From assembly GCF_002563775.1 (NCBI RefSeq), contig NZ_PDJO01000001.1, positions 2,118,001 to 2,182,000 of the forward strand: DNA of 64,000 nucleotides. The letters are read 5' to 3'. Within the stretch, counting starts at the first letter, position 1; each line of letters starts with the position of its first letter. Below, piece after piece: positions 27,993-36,228 of the stretch. Source of the DNA: Thioclava sp. ES.031. Its GTDB lineage: Bacteria; Pseudomonadota; Alphaproteobacteria; Rhodobacterales; Rhodobacteraceae. The notes under the pieces were generated by a model that made no database searches, was not told the DNA's origin, and saw only the letters and a list, made by a program, of their open reading frames with translations. A program made the position numbers and the translations under genes.

Positions 27993-29060
27993 TCAGGCCT
28001 CCTTTGGCGCAACGGGAAGTGAAATGCGAAACCGGGTCTTGCCCGGGACCGAGTCGAGCGTGACCCAGCCGTCGTGATCATTGATGATCTTCGAGACAAG
28101 CGCGAGGCCAAGCCCCGTGCCATTTTCACGGCCCGAAACGAAGGGCTCGAAGATCTCGTTGGAGATTTCCGGCGGGATGCCGGGGCCGTCGTCGATGATC
28201 TCGATCTGCAGCGGCAGCGGCTGCCCCGATCCATCGGCGCGACGCAGACGCAGGCTATGCTCGTAGAAGGTGCGGATCTTGATATTCCCATTCCCTTCAG
28301 AGGCTTCTGCGGCATTCTTCAACAGGTTCAGGAAGACTTGAGTCAATTGATCCGCATCGCCCAGCGTCGGCGGCAGCGAGGGATCGTAATCCTCCTTGAT
28401 CGTCATATGCGCACCGAAGCCGACGCCTGCGGATTTGCGCGCGCGGTCGAGCACGTCATGGATATTGACCGGCTTCTTCTCGGGCGCGCGGACGTTGCCG
28501 AACTGTTCGACCTGTTCGAGCAGCTTCACGATCCGGCGCGTCTCGTCGACGATTAGGTCCGTCAATTCAAGGTCTTCGCCGGACAAGTTCATGCTCAGAA
28601 GCTGGGCCGCGCCAGCGATCCCGGCGAGCGGGTTCTTGATCTCATGGGCCAGCATCTCCGCCATGCCGATGGCCGAGCGCGCCGCCGATTTCACGAGACT
28701 CGCGCGGCCCAGCCGATCAGCGAGTTCGCGCGGCTCGATCAGCAGCAACACCCGGTCGGGGTCTTCGCCGACGGGGGCGGCTTGCAGATTGCATTGCACC
28801 GGGGCTTTCTCGCCCGTCGTCAGCTCGACATCGTTAACGAAGAGCGAGGCGCGGTTCTTCCGGACCCGATAGAAGATTTCCTCCAAAGGTGCGGAAATCG
28901 CAAGCCTTTCGCCGATCGCCTTCCCTCGCAGCGCCTTGGCGGAGAGGTTAAGGAACAGTTCGGCGGCCGGGTTCACTTCGTCGACGAAATCGTCGCCATC
29001 GATCAGCAAAGCCGGGGTCGGAAGCGAGGTCCAGATGATGCCGGGGGCCGGAAGGTTCAT
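27993..29060 (-). CDS. ntrB: Nitrogen regulation sensor kinase NtrB (soluble)
   Basis: A 355-residue cytosolic histidine kinase. A PAS-like domain covers about residues 1-110, the HisKA acceptor is H139 (MLAHEIKNPLAGI), and the ATPase domain has DDGPGIPPEI and GTGLGLALVSKI boxes. ATG 29060 is chosen because it makes a 4-base ATGA overlap with dusB and starts where the family starts. NtrB phosphorylates NtrC and is normally controlled by PII proteins according to glutamine and 2-oxoglutarate levels. No glnB or glnK gene is in the window. Confidence 0.93.
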   Translation of the reverse strand: MNLPAPGIIWTSLPTPALLIDGDDFVDEVNPAAELFLNLSAKALRGKAIGERLAISAPLEEIFYRVRKNRASLFVNDVELTTGEKAPVQCNLQAAPVGEDPDRVLLLIEPRELADRLGRASLVKSAARSAIGMAEMLAHEIKNPLAGIAGAAQLLSMNLSGEDLELTDLIVDETRRIVKLLEQVEQFGNVRAPEKKPVNIHDVLDRARKSAGVGFGAHMTIKEDYDPSLPPTLGDADQLTQVFLNLLKNAAEASEGNGNIKIRTFYEHSLRLRRADGSGQPLPLQIEIIDDGPGIPPEISNEIFEPFVSGRENGTGLGLALVSKIINDHDGWVTLDSVPGKTRFRISLPVAPKEA

Positions 29061-30037
29061 GCGGCGCACCTTTCCCCGAAAGCGCGCTCGATCAGCGACA
29101 AGGTCGCCTCCGGCGTCTGGCTGACCATCATCTCGGCGCGCAGCGGCGCATTCGCCGCCTCGCAATACCAGCCCAGATGTTTGCGCGCGAGACGCAGCCC
29201 GAGATCACGTCCGTAGAAACTCAAGATCGCCTCGTAATGCTCTGAAATGTAATCGCAAAGCGCATTCCCATAAGGAACCTGCGGCTTCGGCGATCCAAAG
29301 ATTTCGTGCCCGATTTCAGCCAGCCGCCACGGCGCGCCCTGCGCCCCGCGACCGATCATCACCCCCGCCGCGCCCGATTGCGCAAGCGCTGCGCGCGCGG
29401 AATTCGCATCAACCACGTCGCCATTGGCGATCACCGGGATCGAGACCGCATCGACCGTCTCGGCAATCGCTTCCCAATCGGCGCTGCCTTTGTAGAACTG
29501 CATCCGCGTGCGCCCATGCACGACGATCATCTTCACGCCCGCGGCCTCGGCCCGGCGCGCGATCTCGGCCGCGTTATGCGTATCGTCGCACCAGCCCAGC
29601 CGCATCTTCAGCGTCACCGGCAGGTCGACCGCGCCCACTGTCGCCTCGATCAGCCGCAGCGCATGATCGGGATCGCGCATTAGCGCCGAGCCCGAGGCCC
29701 CGCCCGTCACCTTCTTGGCCGGGCAGCCCATATTGATGTCGATGATCCGCGCACCCATGTCGGCGACCATCTTCGCGGCCTCCGCCATCGGTCCGGGCTC
29801 GCGCCCGGCAAGCTGCACCGAAGTCGGCAGCTCCAGCCCCATCTCGACCCGTGCTTTCGCGCGCACCGAGGGTTTCGCGGTCAGCATCTCTCCCGAGGCC
29901 ACCATCTCGGACACGACAAGACCCGCGCCGAAACGCGCCACCATCCGCCGGAACGGAAGGTCGGTGATCCCGGCCATGGGCGCGAGAAAGACCGGTGGGG
30001 TCAGTGTGATGTCGTCGAGAACTAAAATCTGCGGCAC
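29057..30037 (-). CDS. dusB: tRNA-dihydrouridine synthase DusB (NifR3)
   Basis: A 326-residue TIM-barrel flavoenzyme that reduces uridine in tRNA. It shows LAPMAGITDLPFRR (about residues 18-31), the catalytic cysteine C105 in DINMGCPAKKV, a KMRLGW strand, VHGRTRMQFY, and the flavin-phosphate site VIANGD with MIGRGAQG. The start is GTG at 30037 with AGGAC 6 bases upstream; no better start fits the family. It is first in the dusB-ntrBCYX operon, as in other Rhodobacter relatives where it was named nifR3. Confidence 0.93.
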   Translation of the reverse strand: MPQILVLDDITLTPPVFLAPMAGITDLPFRRMVARFGAGLVVSEMVASGEMLTAKPSVRAKARVEMGLELPTSVQLAGREPGPMAEAAKMVADMGARIIDINMGCPAKKVTGGASGSALMRDPDHALRLIEATVGAVDLPVTLKMRLGWCDDTHNAAEIARRAEAAGVKMIVVHGRTRMQFYKGSADWEAIAETVDAVSIPVIANGDVVDANSARAALAQSGAAGVMIGRGAQGAPWRLAEIGHEIFGSPKPQVPYGNALCDYISEHYEAILSFYGRDLGLRLARKHLGWYCEAANAPLRAEMMVSQTPEATLSLIERAFGERCAA

Positions 30038-30065
30038 GGAGGTGTCCTGTCACTCGTCTTCCTTC

Positions 30066-30094
30066 GAATTAGGCGTTTGACCAAAGAATCACAA
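30066..30094 (-). promoter_or_regulatory. Candidate sigma-70 promoter of the dusB-ntr operon
   Basis: On the minus strand TTGTGA (30094-30089) and TAATTC (30071-30066) are separated by exactly 17 bases. The -10 lies about 28 bases before the dusB start codon. A perfect 9-bp inverted repeat overlaps it (67-75 of this line of sequence; see 30067-30140). Confidence 0.5.
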
Positions 30095-30140
30095 TTGCGT
30101 CCACCCCTTTTTAGGTGGGAAAATCAGCACTCGCCTAATT
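30067..30140. promoter_or_regulatory. Inverted repeat spanning the ntr operon promoter
   Basis: AATTAGGCG (30067-30075) and CGCCTAATT (30132-30140) are perfect reverse complements 56 bases apart, flanking the predicted promoter. They could bind a dimeric or looping regulator. No regulator can be named from sequence. Confidence 0.4.
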
Positions 30141-30253
30141 TTTAATCACTTAACTGTGGCCAGTTGTCACATCCCGCAGCGTATCGCGTCCGGCGGCACC
30201 GATTGCGCAGAGCCGCGTCTTCGCCTAAGCCCTTGGGCGATCAGGGAGCCGCC

Positions 30254-31381
30254 ATGAGCAACGCCATCATCATCGTCGCCGCCGGGCGTGGCACCCGCGC
30301 TGGCGGAGAAACCCCGAAGCAATGGCAGAGCCTCGCGGGGCAGCCGGTGCTGGCCCATACCGTTGCCGCTTTCAAAGGCATCGGGCGGATCGTGGTCGTT
30401 CTGCATCCCGAAGACATGACACGCGGCATCGCGCAGTTTCAGGGCGAGGTCGCGCTTTGTGCGGGCGGTGCGAGCCGCGATGCCTCGGTGCGCAATGCGC
30501 TGGAAATGCTCGAGGGCTCGGGCGTCGAGAAAGTGCTGATCCATGACGGCGCGCGTCCGCTGGTCAGCCGCGCGGTGATCGATGGCGTGCTCGAGGCGCT
30601 CGACAGCGCACAGGCGGCAGCGCCCGCCCTGCCCGTGTCGGATGCGCTCTGGACCGGCGAGAACGGTCAGGTCACCGGCACGCAGGACCGCAGCGGGCTC
30701 TACCGCGCGCAGACCCCGCAGGGCTTCGATTTCGACGCGATCCTGAGCGCCCATCGCGCTCATCCGGGCGGGGCTGCCGATGACGTGGAAGTGGCCCGCG
30801 CCGCCGGTCTTTCGGTTGCGATCACGCGCGGCTCGGAAGACAATCTGAAGATCACCTACCCGGAGGATTTCGCCCGGGCCGAGAGACTGTTGGGAGACAA
30901 GATGGATATCCGTTTGGGCCATGGGTACGACGTGCACGCGTTCGAGCCGGGCGATCATGTGACGCTCTGCGGGGTCGCGGTGCCGCATGACAAGAAGCTC
31001 AAGGGTCATTCCGATGCCGATGTGGGCATGCATGCGCTGACCGATGCGATCTATGGCGCGCTGGCCGAGGGCGATATCGGGCGGCATTTCCCGCCATCGG
31101 ACCCGCAATGGAAAGGCGCCGCGTCGGAGATTTTCCTCGATCACGCGGTGAAACTGGCCGAGACGCGGGGCTTTCGTCTGGGCAATGCCGATGTCACGCT
31201 GATCTGCGAGCGCCCCAAGATCGGCCCGCATGCCGCTGAAATGGCGCAGGCTCTGGCCCGCATCATCGGGATCGAGCCGGGCCGGATCTCGGTCAAGGCC
31301 ACTACCTCGGAGCGTCTGGGTTTCACCGGACGCGAGGAAGGCATCGCCGCCATCGCCACTGCCACATTGATCAAGGAGTAA
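30254..31381 (+). CDS. ispDF: Bifunctional IspD/IspF enzyme of the MEP isoprenoid pathway
   Basis: A 375-residue fusion. The IspD half (about residues 1-215) makes 4-diphosphocytidyl-methylerythritol, with the nucleotide-binding opening [20 protein letters not shown]. The IspF half begins at M217 (base 30902) with [14 protein letters not shown] and has the metal ligands in DVHAF and the [14 protein letters not shown] block; it makes the cyclic diphosphate. Starting at ATG 30254, with GGGAG upstream, gives the standard fusion length. The fused form is common in alphaproteobacteria. It is followed after 4 bases by pgpA. Confidence 0.95.
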   Translation: MSNAIIIVAAGRGTRAGGETPKQWQSLAGQPVLAHTVAAFKGIGRIVVVLHPEDMTRGIAQFQGEVALCAGGASRDASVRNALEMLEGSGVEKVLIHDGARPLVSRAVIDGVLEALDSAQAAAPALPVSDALWTGENGQVTGTQDRSGLYRAQTPQGFDFDAILSAHRAHPGGAADDVEVARAAGLSVAITRGSEDNLKITYPEDFARAERLLGDKMDIRLGHGYDVHAFEPGDHVTLCGVAVPHDKKLKGHSDADVGMHALTDAIYGALAEGDIGRHFPPSDPQWKGAASEIFLDHAVKLAETRGFRLGNADVTLICERPKIGPHAAEMAQALARIIGIEPGRISVKATTSERLGFTGREEGIAAIATATLIKE

Positions 31382-31385
31382 CCCC

Positions 31386-31895
31386 ATGCTGCGCGCCATC
31401 AACACGGTCGGATTTGTCGGCTTGCTGAAACCCGCGCCGGGCACCTGGGGCTCGCTGGTCGCGGTGCTGATCGGCTGGGCGATCGAGCATTGGCTGGGCT
31501 TCATCCCGCTGGTGATCGCCACCATTGCGGTCACCGCGCTTGGCTTCTGGTCGGTGCGCGCGCAGCTGGGCGACAGCGAAGACGACCCCTCCGAGATCGT
31601 GATCGACGAGGTGGCGGGCCAATGGGTGGCGCTCCTATTCCCGGCCTTCGGCTTCTGGCAGCGAGGTCTCTCCACCGGGGTCGATCTACATATGGTCTGG
31701 CCCGGCCCGGTCGCGGCGTTCCTGCTGTTTCGGCTGTTCGACATCTGGAAGCCGTGGCTCGTGGGTCGCGCCGATCGCCGCCATGACGCGACGGGCGTGA
31801 TGCTCGACGACATCTGGGCCGGGGTCTTCGCCGGGATCGTGTCGATCATCCTCGCAGGTCTCTACCACATCGTCTTTCTGGGCATGATGGGATGA
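31386..31895 (+). CDS. pgpA: Phosphatidylglycerophosphatase A
   Basis: A 169-residue membrane protein of the PgpA family, which removes phosphate from phosphatidylglycerophosphate to form phosphatidylglycerol. Characteristic segments are GLLKPAPGTWGSL near residues 12-24, EIVIDEVAGQWVALL near 68-82, RLFDIWKPW, and DDIWAGVFAGI at the C-terminus. Four membrane spans are evident. It begins 4 bases after ispDF (AAGGAG overlaps the ispDF end) and overlaps the next gene by 4 bases. Confidence 0.92.
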   Translation: MLRAINTVGFVGLLKPAPGTWGSLVAVLIGWAIEHWLGFIPLVIATIAVTALGFWSVRAQLGDSEDDPSEIVIDEVAGQWVALLFPAFGFWQRGLSTGVDLHMVWPGPVAAFLLFRLFDIWKPWLVGRADRRHDATGVMLDDIWAGVFAGIVSIILAGLYHIVFLGMMG

Positions 31896-32365
31896 GCCGC
31901 GCGTCGGACGTTCTCGATGCCTGCAAGGCGCGCGGCCTGATGGTCGCGACCGCTGAGAGCTGCACCGGCGGCATGGTCGCCGCAGCGCTCACCGATATTC
32001 CGGGATCCTCGGCGGTGGTGGAGCGCGGCTTCGTCACCTACACCAATGACGCCAAACGCGAGATGCTGGGCGTCAGCGCGGAAAGCCTCGACACCCATGG
32101 CGCGGTCTCGGAGCCTGTCGCGCGCGAGATGGCCGAGGGCGCGCTGAGCCACTCCCACGCCCAGATCGCGGTCGCGATCACCGGCATCGCGGGCCCCGGT
32201 GGATCGGTGTTCAAACCCGAGGGCCGCGTCTGTTTCGGCCTTGCCCGCGAGGGCACCGAAAGCCGGGTCGAGACGGTCGAATTCGGTGCGCTCGGCCGCG
32301 ACAAGGTGCGCGAAGCGGCCCGCGATCACGCGCTCGCCCTGCTGTTGTCCGCGGCGCAAGCCTGA
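31892..32365 (+). CDS. CinA C-terminal domain protein (nicotinamide-nucleotide amidohydrolase type)
   Basis: A 157-residue stand-alone CinA C-terminal (PncC-like) domain. It shows MVATAESCTGGMVAAALTD (about residues 17-35), FVTYTNDAKREMLGV and AITGIAGPGGS, the family's catalytic Ser and Lys/Tyr region. In Escherichia coli PncC this domain deamidates nicotinamide mononucleotide for NAD recycling. It overlaps pgpA by 4 bases (ATGA), so ispDF, pgpA and this gene form one operon. The activity is assigned by family. Confidence 0.88.
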   Translation: MSRASDVLDACKARGLMVATAESCTGGMVAAALTDIPGSSAVVERGFVTYTNDAKREMLGVSAESLDTHGAVSEPVAREMAEGALSHSHAQIAVAITGIAGPGGSVFKPEGRVCFGLAREGTESRVETVEFGALGRDKVREAARDHALALLLSAAQA

Positions 32366-32453
32366 CTCTTTTTCGCCTACGCATCGGGCATACCCGTCCC
32401 GTATCGCTTATTTTTCGCGCAGTTCCAAAAGTGACGCGCGAATAGGCGGGTTT

Positions 32454-32460
32454 TGCACCA
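32454..32460 (+). promoter_or_regulatory. NtrC-like half site upstream of amtB
   Basis: TGCACCA at 32454-32460 matches one arm of the enterobacterial NtrC consensus TGCACCA-N3-TGGTGCA. The second arm is not conserved. It lies 73 bases before the amtB start codon. Confidence 0.3.
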
Positions 32461-32532
32461 AATGTCTCTTTATTGCGCGCCGTGCTTATGGCCCCTGCCC
32501 TCCAGAGGGAATTTCGAGGAGGATTTGTCCAG

Positions 32533-33723
32533 ATGGAAGCGGGGATGAACGCGGCCGATACCGCGTGGATCATGGTGGCGACGGCGCTGGTTTTGCTGAT
32601 GACGCTGCCGGGGCTGGCGCTGTTTTACGGCGGGCTCGTGCGGGCGCGCAACGTGCTGTCGATCTTCATGCAGTGTTTCTCGATCGCGGCGCTGATGAGC
32701 GTGCTGTGGCTGCTGTTCGGCTATTCGATCGCCTTCGGGGACGCCAATGGCTATTGGGGCGGTTTGGGTAAATTCGCGCTGCTGGGCATCACGCCCGATA
32801 CGCTGTCGGGCTCAATCCCCGAGATCGTCTTCTTCGGCTTCCAGATGACCTTCGCGATCATCACCCCCGCGCTGATCGTCGGCGCCTTCGTGGAGCGGAT
32901 CAACTACGGCTTCGTGATGGTCTTCACCGGCCTTTGGATGCTGCTGATCTACGCGCCCGTCGCGCATTGGATCTGGGGCGGCGGTATCATGGCTGATGGC
33001 GGCATCTGGGGCGCGGTCGGCACCAAGGATTTCGCGGGCGGCATCGTGGTGCACGAAACCGCGGGTCTCGCGGCCCTCGTGCTGGCGCTGATGATCGGCC
33101 CGCGCGCCAAGCGCACCACGCCGCCGCATAACCCGGGCATGGTCGCGATGGGCGCAGGGCTCCTGTGGGTCGGCTGGTTCGGCTTCAACGGCGGTTCGGA
33201 GCTGGCCGCCGATGGTGTGGCCGGCATGGCGATCACCGTCACCCATATCTCCGCCGCCGCCGCCTCGCTCAGCTGGGCGCTGTGGGAGCGCATCAAGTTC
33301 GGCCGCGCCTCGATGGTGGGCCTCGTGACCGGCACGATCGCGGGTCTGGCCTCGATCACCCCGGCCTCGGGCTTCGTGGGTCCGATCGAAGCGCTGGTGA
33401 TCGGCTTCGCCGCCGGGATCATCTGTCAGGAATTCGTCGTGCTGATCCGCGAGAAGCTGCATGTCGACGACAGCCTCGACGTCTTCGCAGTCCACGGCGT
33501 GGGCGGCATCTTCGGCACGATCATGATCGCGGTCTTCGGCCATGGCTCCTTTGTCGCGCAGCTTGGCGCGCTGGCCGTGGTCGGCGTCTTCACCGTCGCG
33601 GGCAGCTGGGTTCTGGCGATGCTGGTGCGGCTCGTCTTCCCGCTGCGGGTGAGCGACGAGCACGAGACCAACGGGCTGGACCTGTCCACCCATGGCGAGC
33701 GTGCCTATGACATGAACTCCTGA
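32533..33723 (+). CDS. amtB: Ammonium transporter
   Basis: A 396-residue Amt-family protein with about eleven spans. It has LPGLALFYGGLVRARNVLS near the N-terminus, the pore segment WGGGIMADGGIWGAVG, DFAGGIVVHETAG (first pore histidine) and DVFAVHGVGGIFGTI (second pore histidine). ATG 32533 was chosen because GAGGAGGA (32516-32523) lies 9 bases upstream; an ATG four codons later is also possible. The usual upstream partner glnK is not present here. It is probably nitrogen-controlled, given the ntr cluster 2.5 kb away and the NtrC-like half site. A bidirectional terminator follows. Confidence 0.94.
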   Translation: MEAGMNAADTAWIMVATALVLLMTLPGLALFYGGLVRARNVLSIFMQCFSIAALMSVLWLLFGYSIAFGDANGYWGGLGKFALLGITPDTLSGSIPEIVFFGFQMTFAIITPALIVGAFVERINYGFVMVFTGLWMLLIYAPVAHWIWGGGIMADGGIWGAVGTKDFAGGIVVHETAGLAALVLALMIGPRAKRTTPPHNPGMVAMGAGLLWVGWFGFNGGSELAADGVAGMAITVTHISAAAASLSWALWERIKFGRASMVGLVTGTIAGLASITPASGFVGPIEALVIGFAAGIICQEFVVLIREKLHVDDSLDVFAVHGVGGIFGTIMIAVFGHGSFVAQLGALAVVGVFTVAGSWVLAMLVRLVFPLRVSDEHETNGLDLSTHGERAYDMNS

Positions 33724-33748
33724 TCGCAGGGGTTTGACCCGAAATGGA

Positions 33749-33776
33749 AAAGGCCGCCCCTGTGGGCGGCCTTTTT
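33749..33776. terminator. Bidirectional terminator
   Basis: AAAGGCCGCCC (33749-33759) pairs with GGGCGGCCTTT (33764-33774) over 11 perfect base pairs. T bases continue to 33776 on the plus strand and A bases precede it for the minus strand. It separates amtB from the convergent COQ10-like gene. Confidence 0.88.
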
Positions 33777-33800
33777 CGTGGCACCAGAGGCGAGATGCCC

Positions 33801-34259
33801 TCAGCCCTTCGGCCCGTACAATTCCTCGGCGCGTTTCTCGAAGGCGCGCACGATCCGCTGCATCGCCTCGTTGAAGACGACCCCGATCACGCCCTGCAGG
33901 ATCGCGTTCTTGAACTCGAAATCGACATGGAAATCGACCTCGCAGGAGCCGTCGTCGCGATCGCTCATCCGCCAATGGCTGTGCATGTATTTGAACGGCC
34001 CGTCGAGATATTCGGTCTCGATGTGATGCTCATCGGGATGCAGCACCACGCGCGAGCCGAACTTCTCGCGGAACACTTTGAACGAGATCACCAGATCGGC
34101 CAGCATCAGGATCGAGCCGTCCGGGCGTTCCTCGCGCGAGCGCACGCGGGCTGCCGAATTCCACGGCAGGAATTTCGGATAGCTCCCCACATCGGCCACC
34201 AGATCGTAGATCTGTTGCGCGCTATAGGGCATGACCCGGTTCTCGTGATGCTTAGGCAT
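33801..34259 (-). CDS. COQ10/RatA-like START-domain protein
   Basis: A 152-residue protein of the polyketide cyclase/START fold in the COQ10 branch. Marks are YSAQQIYDLVADVGSYPKFLPW near residues 12-33, LPW followed by an arginine-rich strand, and VDFHVDFEFKN in the second half. COQ10-type proteins bind ubiquinone or its precursors and help respiration; the RatA homologue in E. coli was linked to translation. ATG 34259 is chosen because GGGAGAG lies 4 bases upstream and it begins at the fold. It stands alone. Confidence 0.85.
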   Translation of the reverse strand: MPKHHENRVMPYSAQQIYDLVADVGSYPKFLPWNSAARVRSREERPDGSILMLADLVISFKVFREKFGSRVVLHPDEHHIETEYLDGPFKYMHSHWRMSDRDDGSCEVDFHVDFEFKNAILQGVIGVVFNEAMQRIVRAFEKRAEELYGPKG

Positions 34260-34343
34260 GTCTCTCCCGTTTTCTTGCGCCTCTTGATGCGCTAAAGCTA
34301 AGCCCGAGTTCAAGCCCTACAACCCGTTTCGAGGCCCGACATC

Positions 34344-34892
34344 ATGACGCAGCGCCCCTATGTGATCGACCAGATGATTTCGGCCAAGCAGATCGCGGCC
34401 CGGGTCGAGGAATTGGCCGCCGAGATCACCCGGACATTCAAGGGCACCGACAAGCTGGTCGTGGTGGGACTCTTGCGCGGCTCTTTCGTGTTCATCGCCG
34501 ATCTGGTGCGCGAGATCGACCTGCCGGTGGAGGTCGATTTTCTTGAGGCTTCGAGCTACGGCGACGCGATGACCAGCTCGCGCGAGGTGCGCATCCTCAA
34601 GGACCTCCGGGCAGGAATCGAGGGTCGCGACGTGCTGGTGGTCGAGGATATCGTCGATACCGGCTTCACCCTGCACCACGTCATGGGGATGCTGCGCGCG
34701 CGCAAACCGGGGCGGATCGAATGCTGTGCGCTGCTCGACAAGCCGTCGCGGCGCGAGGTCGATGTGCGCGCGACCTGGACCGGCTTCGAGATCCCCGATG
34801 AATTCGTCGTGGGCTACGGCATCGACTTCGCGCAGCGCAATCGCAACCTGCCCTTCATCGGCAAGGTGCGTTTCACCGAGGATGCTTCGTGA
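34344..34892 (+). CDS. hpt: Hypoxanthine phosphoribosyltransferase
   Basis: A 182-residue purine salvage enzyme that joins hypoxanthine (and often guanine) to PRPP. The PRPP-binding loop [14 protein letters not shown] is at residues 97-110. [17 protein letters not shown] is near 42-58 and the flexible-loop SSYGDAM near 70-76. [11 protein letters not shown] near the C-terminus completes the family set. It overlaps a small membrane-protein gene by 4 bases (GTGA). Confidence 0.93.
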   Translation: MTQRPYVIDQMISAKQIAARVEELAAEITRTFKGTDKLVVVGLLRGSFVFIADLVREIDLPVEVDFLEASSYGDAMTSSREVRILKDLRAGIEGRDVLVVEDIVDTGFTLHHVMGMLRARKPGRIECCALLDKPSRREVDVRATWTGFEIPDEFVVGYGIDFAQRNRNLPFIGKVRFTEDAS

Positions 34893-35071
34893 ATTACACG
34901 TGGCTGCTGCGCATGGCGCGGTGGGCACGTCGCCCGCCGTCGATGACGCAGGTGAAGATCGTGGCCATCGTGGCGCTTGCCGTGATCGCGATCGTTGTCA
35001 TTGAAAAGCTGGGATATTGGCCGGACTGGGCGACGGTGAACCCGCGCGCCCTGCGCGCGCCCAGACCCTGA
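34889..35071 (+). CDS. Small single-span membrane protein
   Basis: A 60-residue protein starting at GTG within a GTGA overlap with hpt, which supports translation by coupling. One hydrophobic segment ([15 protein letters not shown], about residues 24-38) is preceded by a basic stretch and followed by a short polar tail. I recognise no family. The tight coupling to hpt argues it is a real gene, probably conserved in related bacteria. Confidence 0.6.
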   Translation: MNYTWLLRMARWARRPPSMTQVKIVAIVALAVIAIVVIEKLGYWPDWATVNPRALRAPRP

Positions 35072-35073
35072 GC

Positions 35074-35207
35074 CCCCTCTTCCTCTTGGCGTAAATATCC
35101 CGGGGGGTGAGGCGGGAAGGGCGACCTTCCAGTGGAAGGACGCCCCGCCGAACGCCCGACGCGCAAGCGGCGGGCCGTGACGCGCGGGGGCAGAGCCCCC
35201 GCCACGC
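35074..35207 (-). repeat. Dispersed intergenic element, copy B
   Basis: Read on the minus strand it begins with GCGGGGGC/GCCCCCGC (hairpin at 35084+100 to 35202, i.e. 35184-35202), has a longer spacer of about 75 bases, then CCCGGGATATTT (35104-35093) and a GCCAAGAGGAAG tail. It directly follows the second livM gene in the gene's orientation. The first hairpin may also be that operon's terminator. Confidence 0.68.
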
Positions 35208-35213
35208 CAGTTT

Positions 35214-36218
35214 TTACAGCGACGAAATGCGCAGCAGACGCGCGATCTCGCCGACGATGCCGCGGCGGAACAGCAGCACGCAGGCAATGAAGGTGCCGCC
35301 GATCACGACCTGCACCCACGAGCCGATGCCCGACAGGAAGTGCTGCAGCGTGACCACGATGAACGCGCCCACGACCGGGCCGAAGATCGTGCCCATGCCG
35401 CCCAGAAGCGTCATCAGGATCACCTCGCCCGACATCTGCCAATGCGCGTCGGTCAGCGAGGCGAACTGGAACACCAGCGCCTTGGTCGAGCCCGCAAGAC
35501 CCGCCAGACCCGCCGACAGCACGAAGGCCAGCAGCTTGAACCGGTCGACGTTATAGCCCAGCGACAGCGCGCGCGGCTCGTTCTCGCGGATCGCCTGCAG
35601 CACCTGCCCGAAGGGCGAATGCACGATGCGGTAGATCGCGAGGAAGCCGACGATGAAGACGGCCGCCACGAAGTAATACATCGTGATCGGATCGCTGAGG
35701 TTGAAGATGCCCAGCAGGTTGCCGCGCGGGATGCCTTGCAACCCGTCCTCGCCCCCGGTGAAGGGCATTTGCAGCGCGAAGAAATACACGATCTGCGCGA
35801 GCGCCAGCGTGATCATCGCGAAGTAGATACCCTGCCGGCGGATCGCGAGCGAGCCCACGACCCAGCCCATCGCAGCCGCTGCGAGCGTGCCCGCGATGAT
35901 GCCGAGGATCGGCGGGAAGCCCCAGACCTTCAGCACATGACCCGCCACATAGGCCGCGCCCCCGAAGAAGGCGGCATGGCCGAAGCTGAGAAGGCCGGTG
36001 AAGCCGATCAGCAGGTTGAAGGCCGCCGCGAACAGCGCAAAGCACAGCAGCTGCATCACGAAGACCGGGTAGAGGAAGAACGGGGCGACTGCGAGGAAGC
36101 CCAGCAGCACCACCCAGAACACCGCCTGCACCATGCGGCCGCGCTTATGGGTCTCGGGGCTGACGTCTTCCTGTTCGAATTCGCCGATGTCGCTCGTCGT
36201 ACTTGTCGTATTGCTCAT
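35214..36218 (-). CDS. livM: Branched-chain amino acid-type ABC transporter permease, LivM-like (second operon)
   Basis: A 334-residue permease with about nine spans and LivM motifs: NLLIGFTGLLSFGHAAFFG, RRQGIYFAMITLALAQI, and TLLGGMGTIFGPVVGAFI. It is the last gene of the second operon and is followed at once by repeat copy B. The N-terminal 25 residues are a polar, acidic extension before the first span. It pairs with the LivH-like permease encoded 10 bases upstream. Confidence 0.9.
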   Translation of the reverse strand: MSNTTSTTSDIGEFEQEDVSPETHKRGRMVQAVFWVVLLGFLAVAPFFLYPVFVMQLLCFALFAAAFNLLIGFTGLLSFGHAAFFGGAAYVAGHVLKVWGFPPILGIIAGTLAAAAMGWVVGSLAIRRQGIYFAMITLALAQIVYFFALQMPFTGGEDGLQGIPRGNLLGIFNLSDPITMYYFVAAVFIVGFLAIYRIVHSPFGQVLQAIRENEPRALSLGYNVDRFKLLAFVLSAGLAGLAGSTKALVFQFASLTDAHWQMSGEVILMTLLGGMGTIFGPVVGAFIVVTLQHFLSGIGSWVQVVIGGTFIACVLLFRRGIVGEIARLLRISSL

Positions 36219-36228
36219 GTCTTCACCC

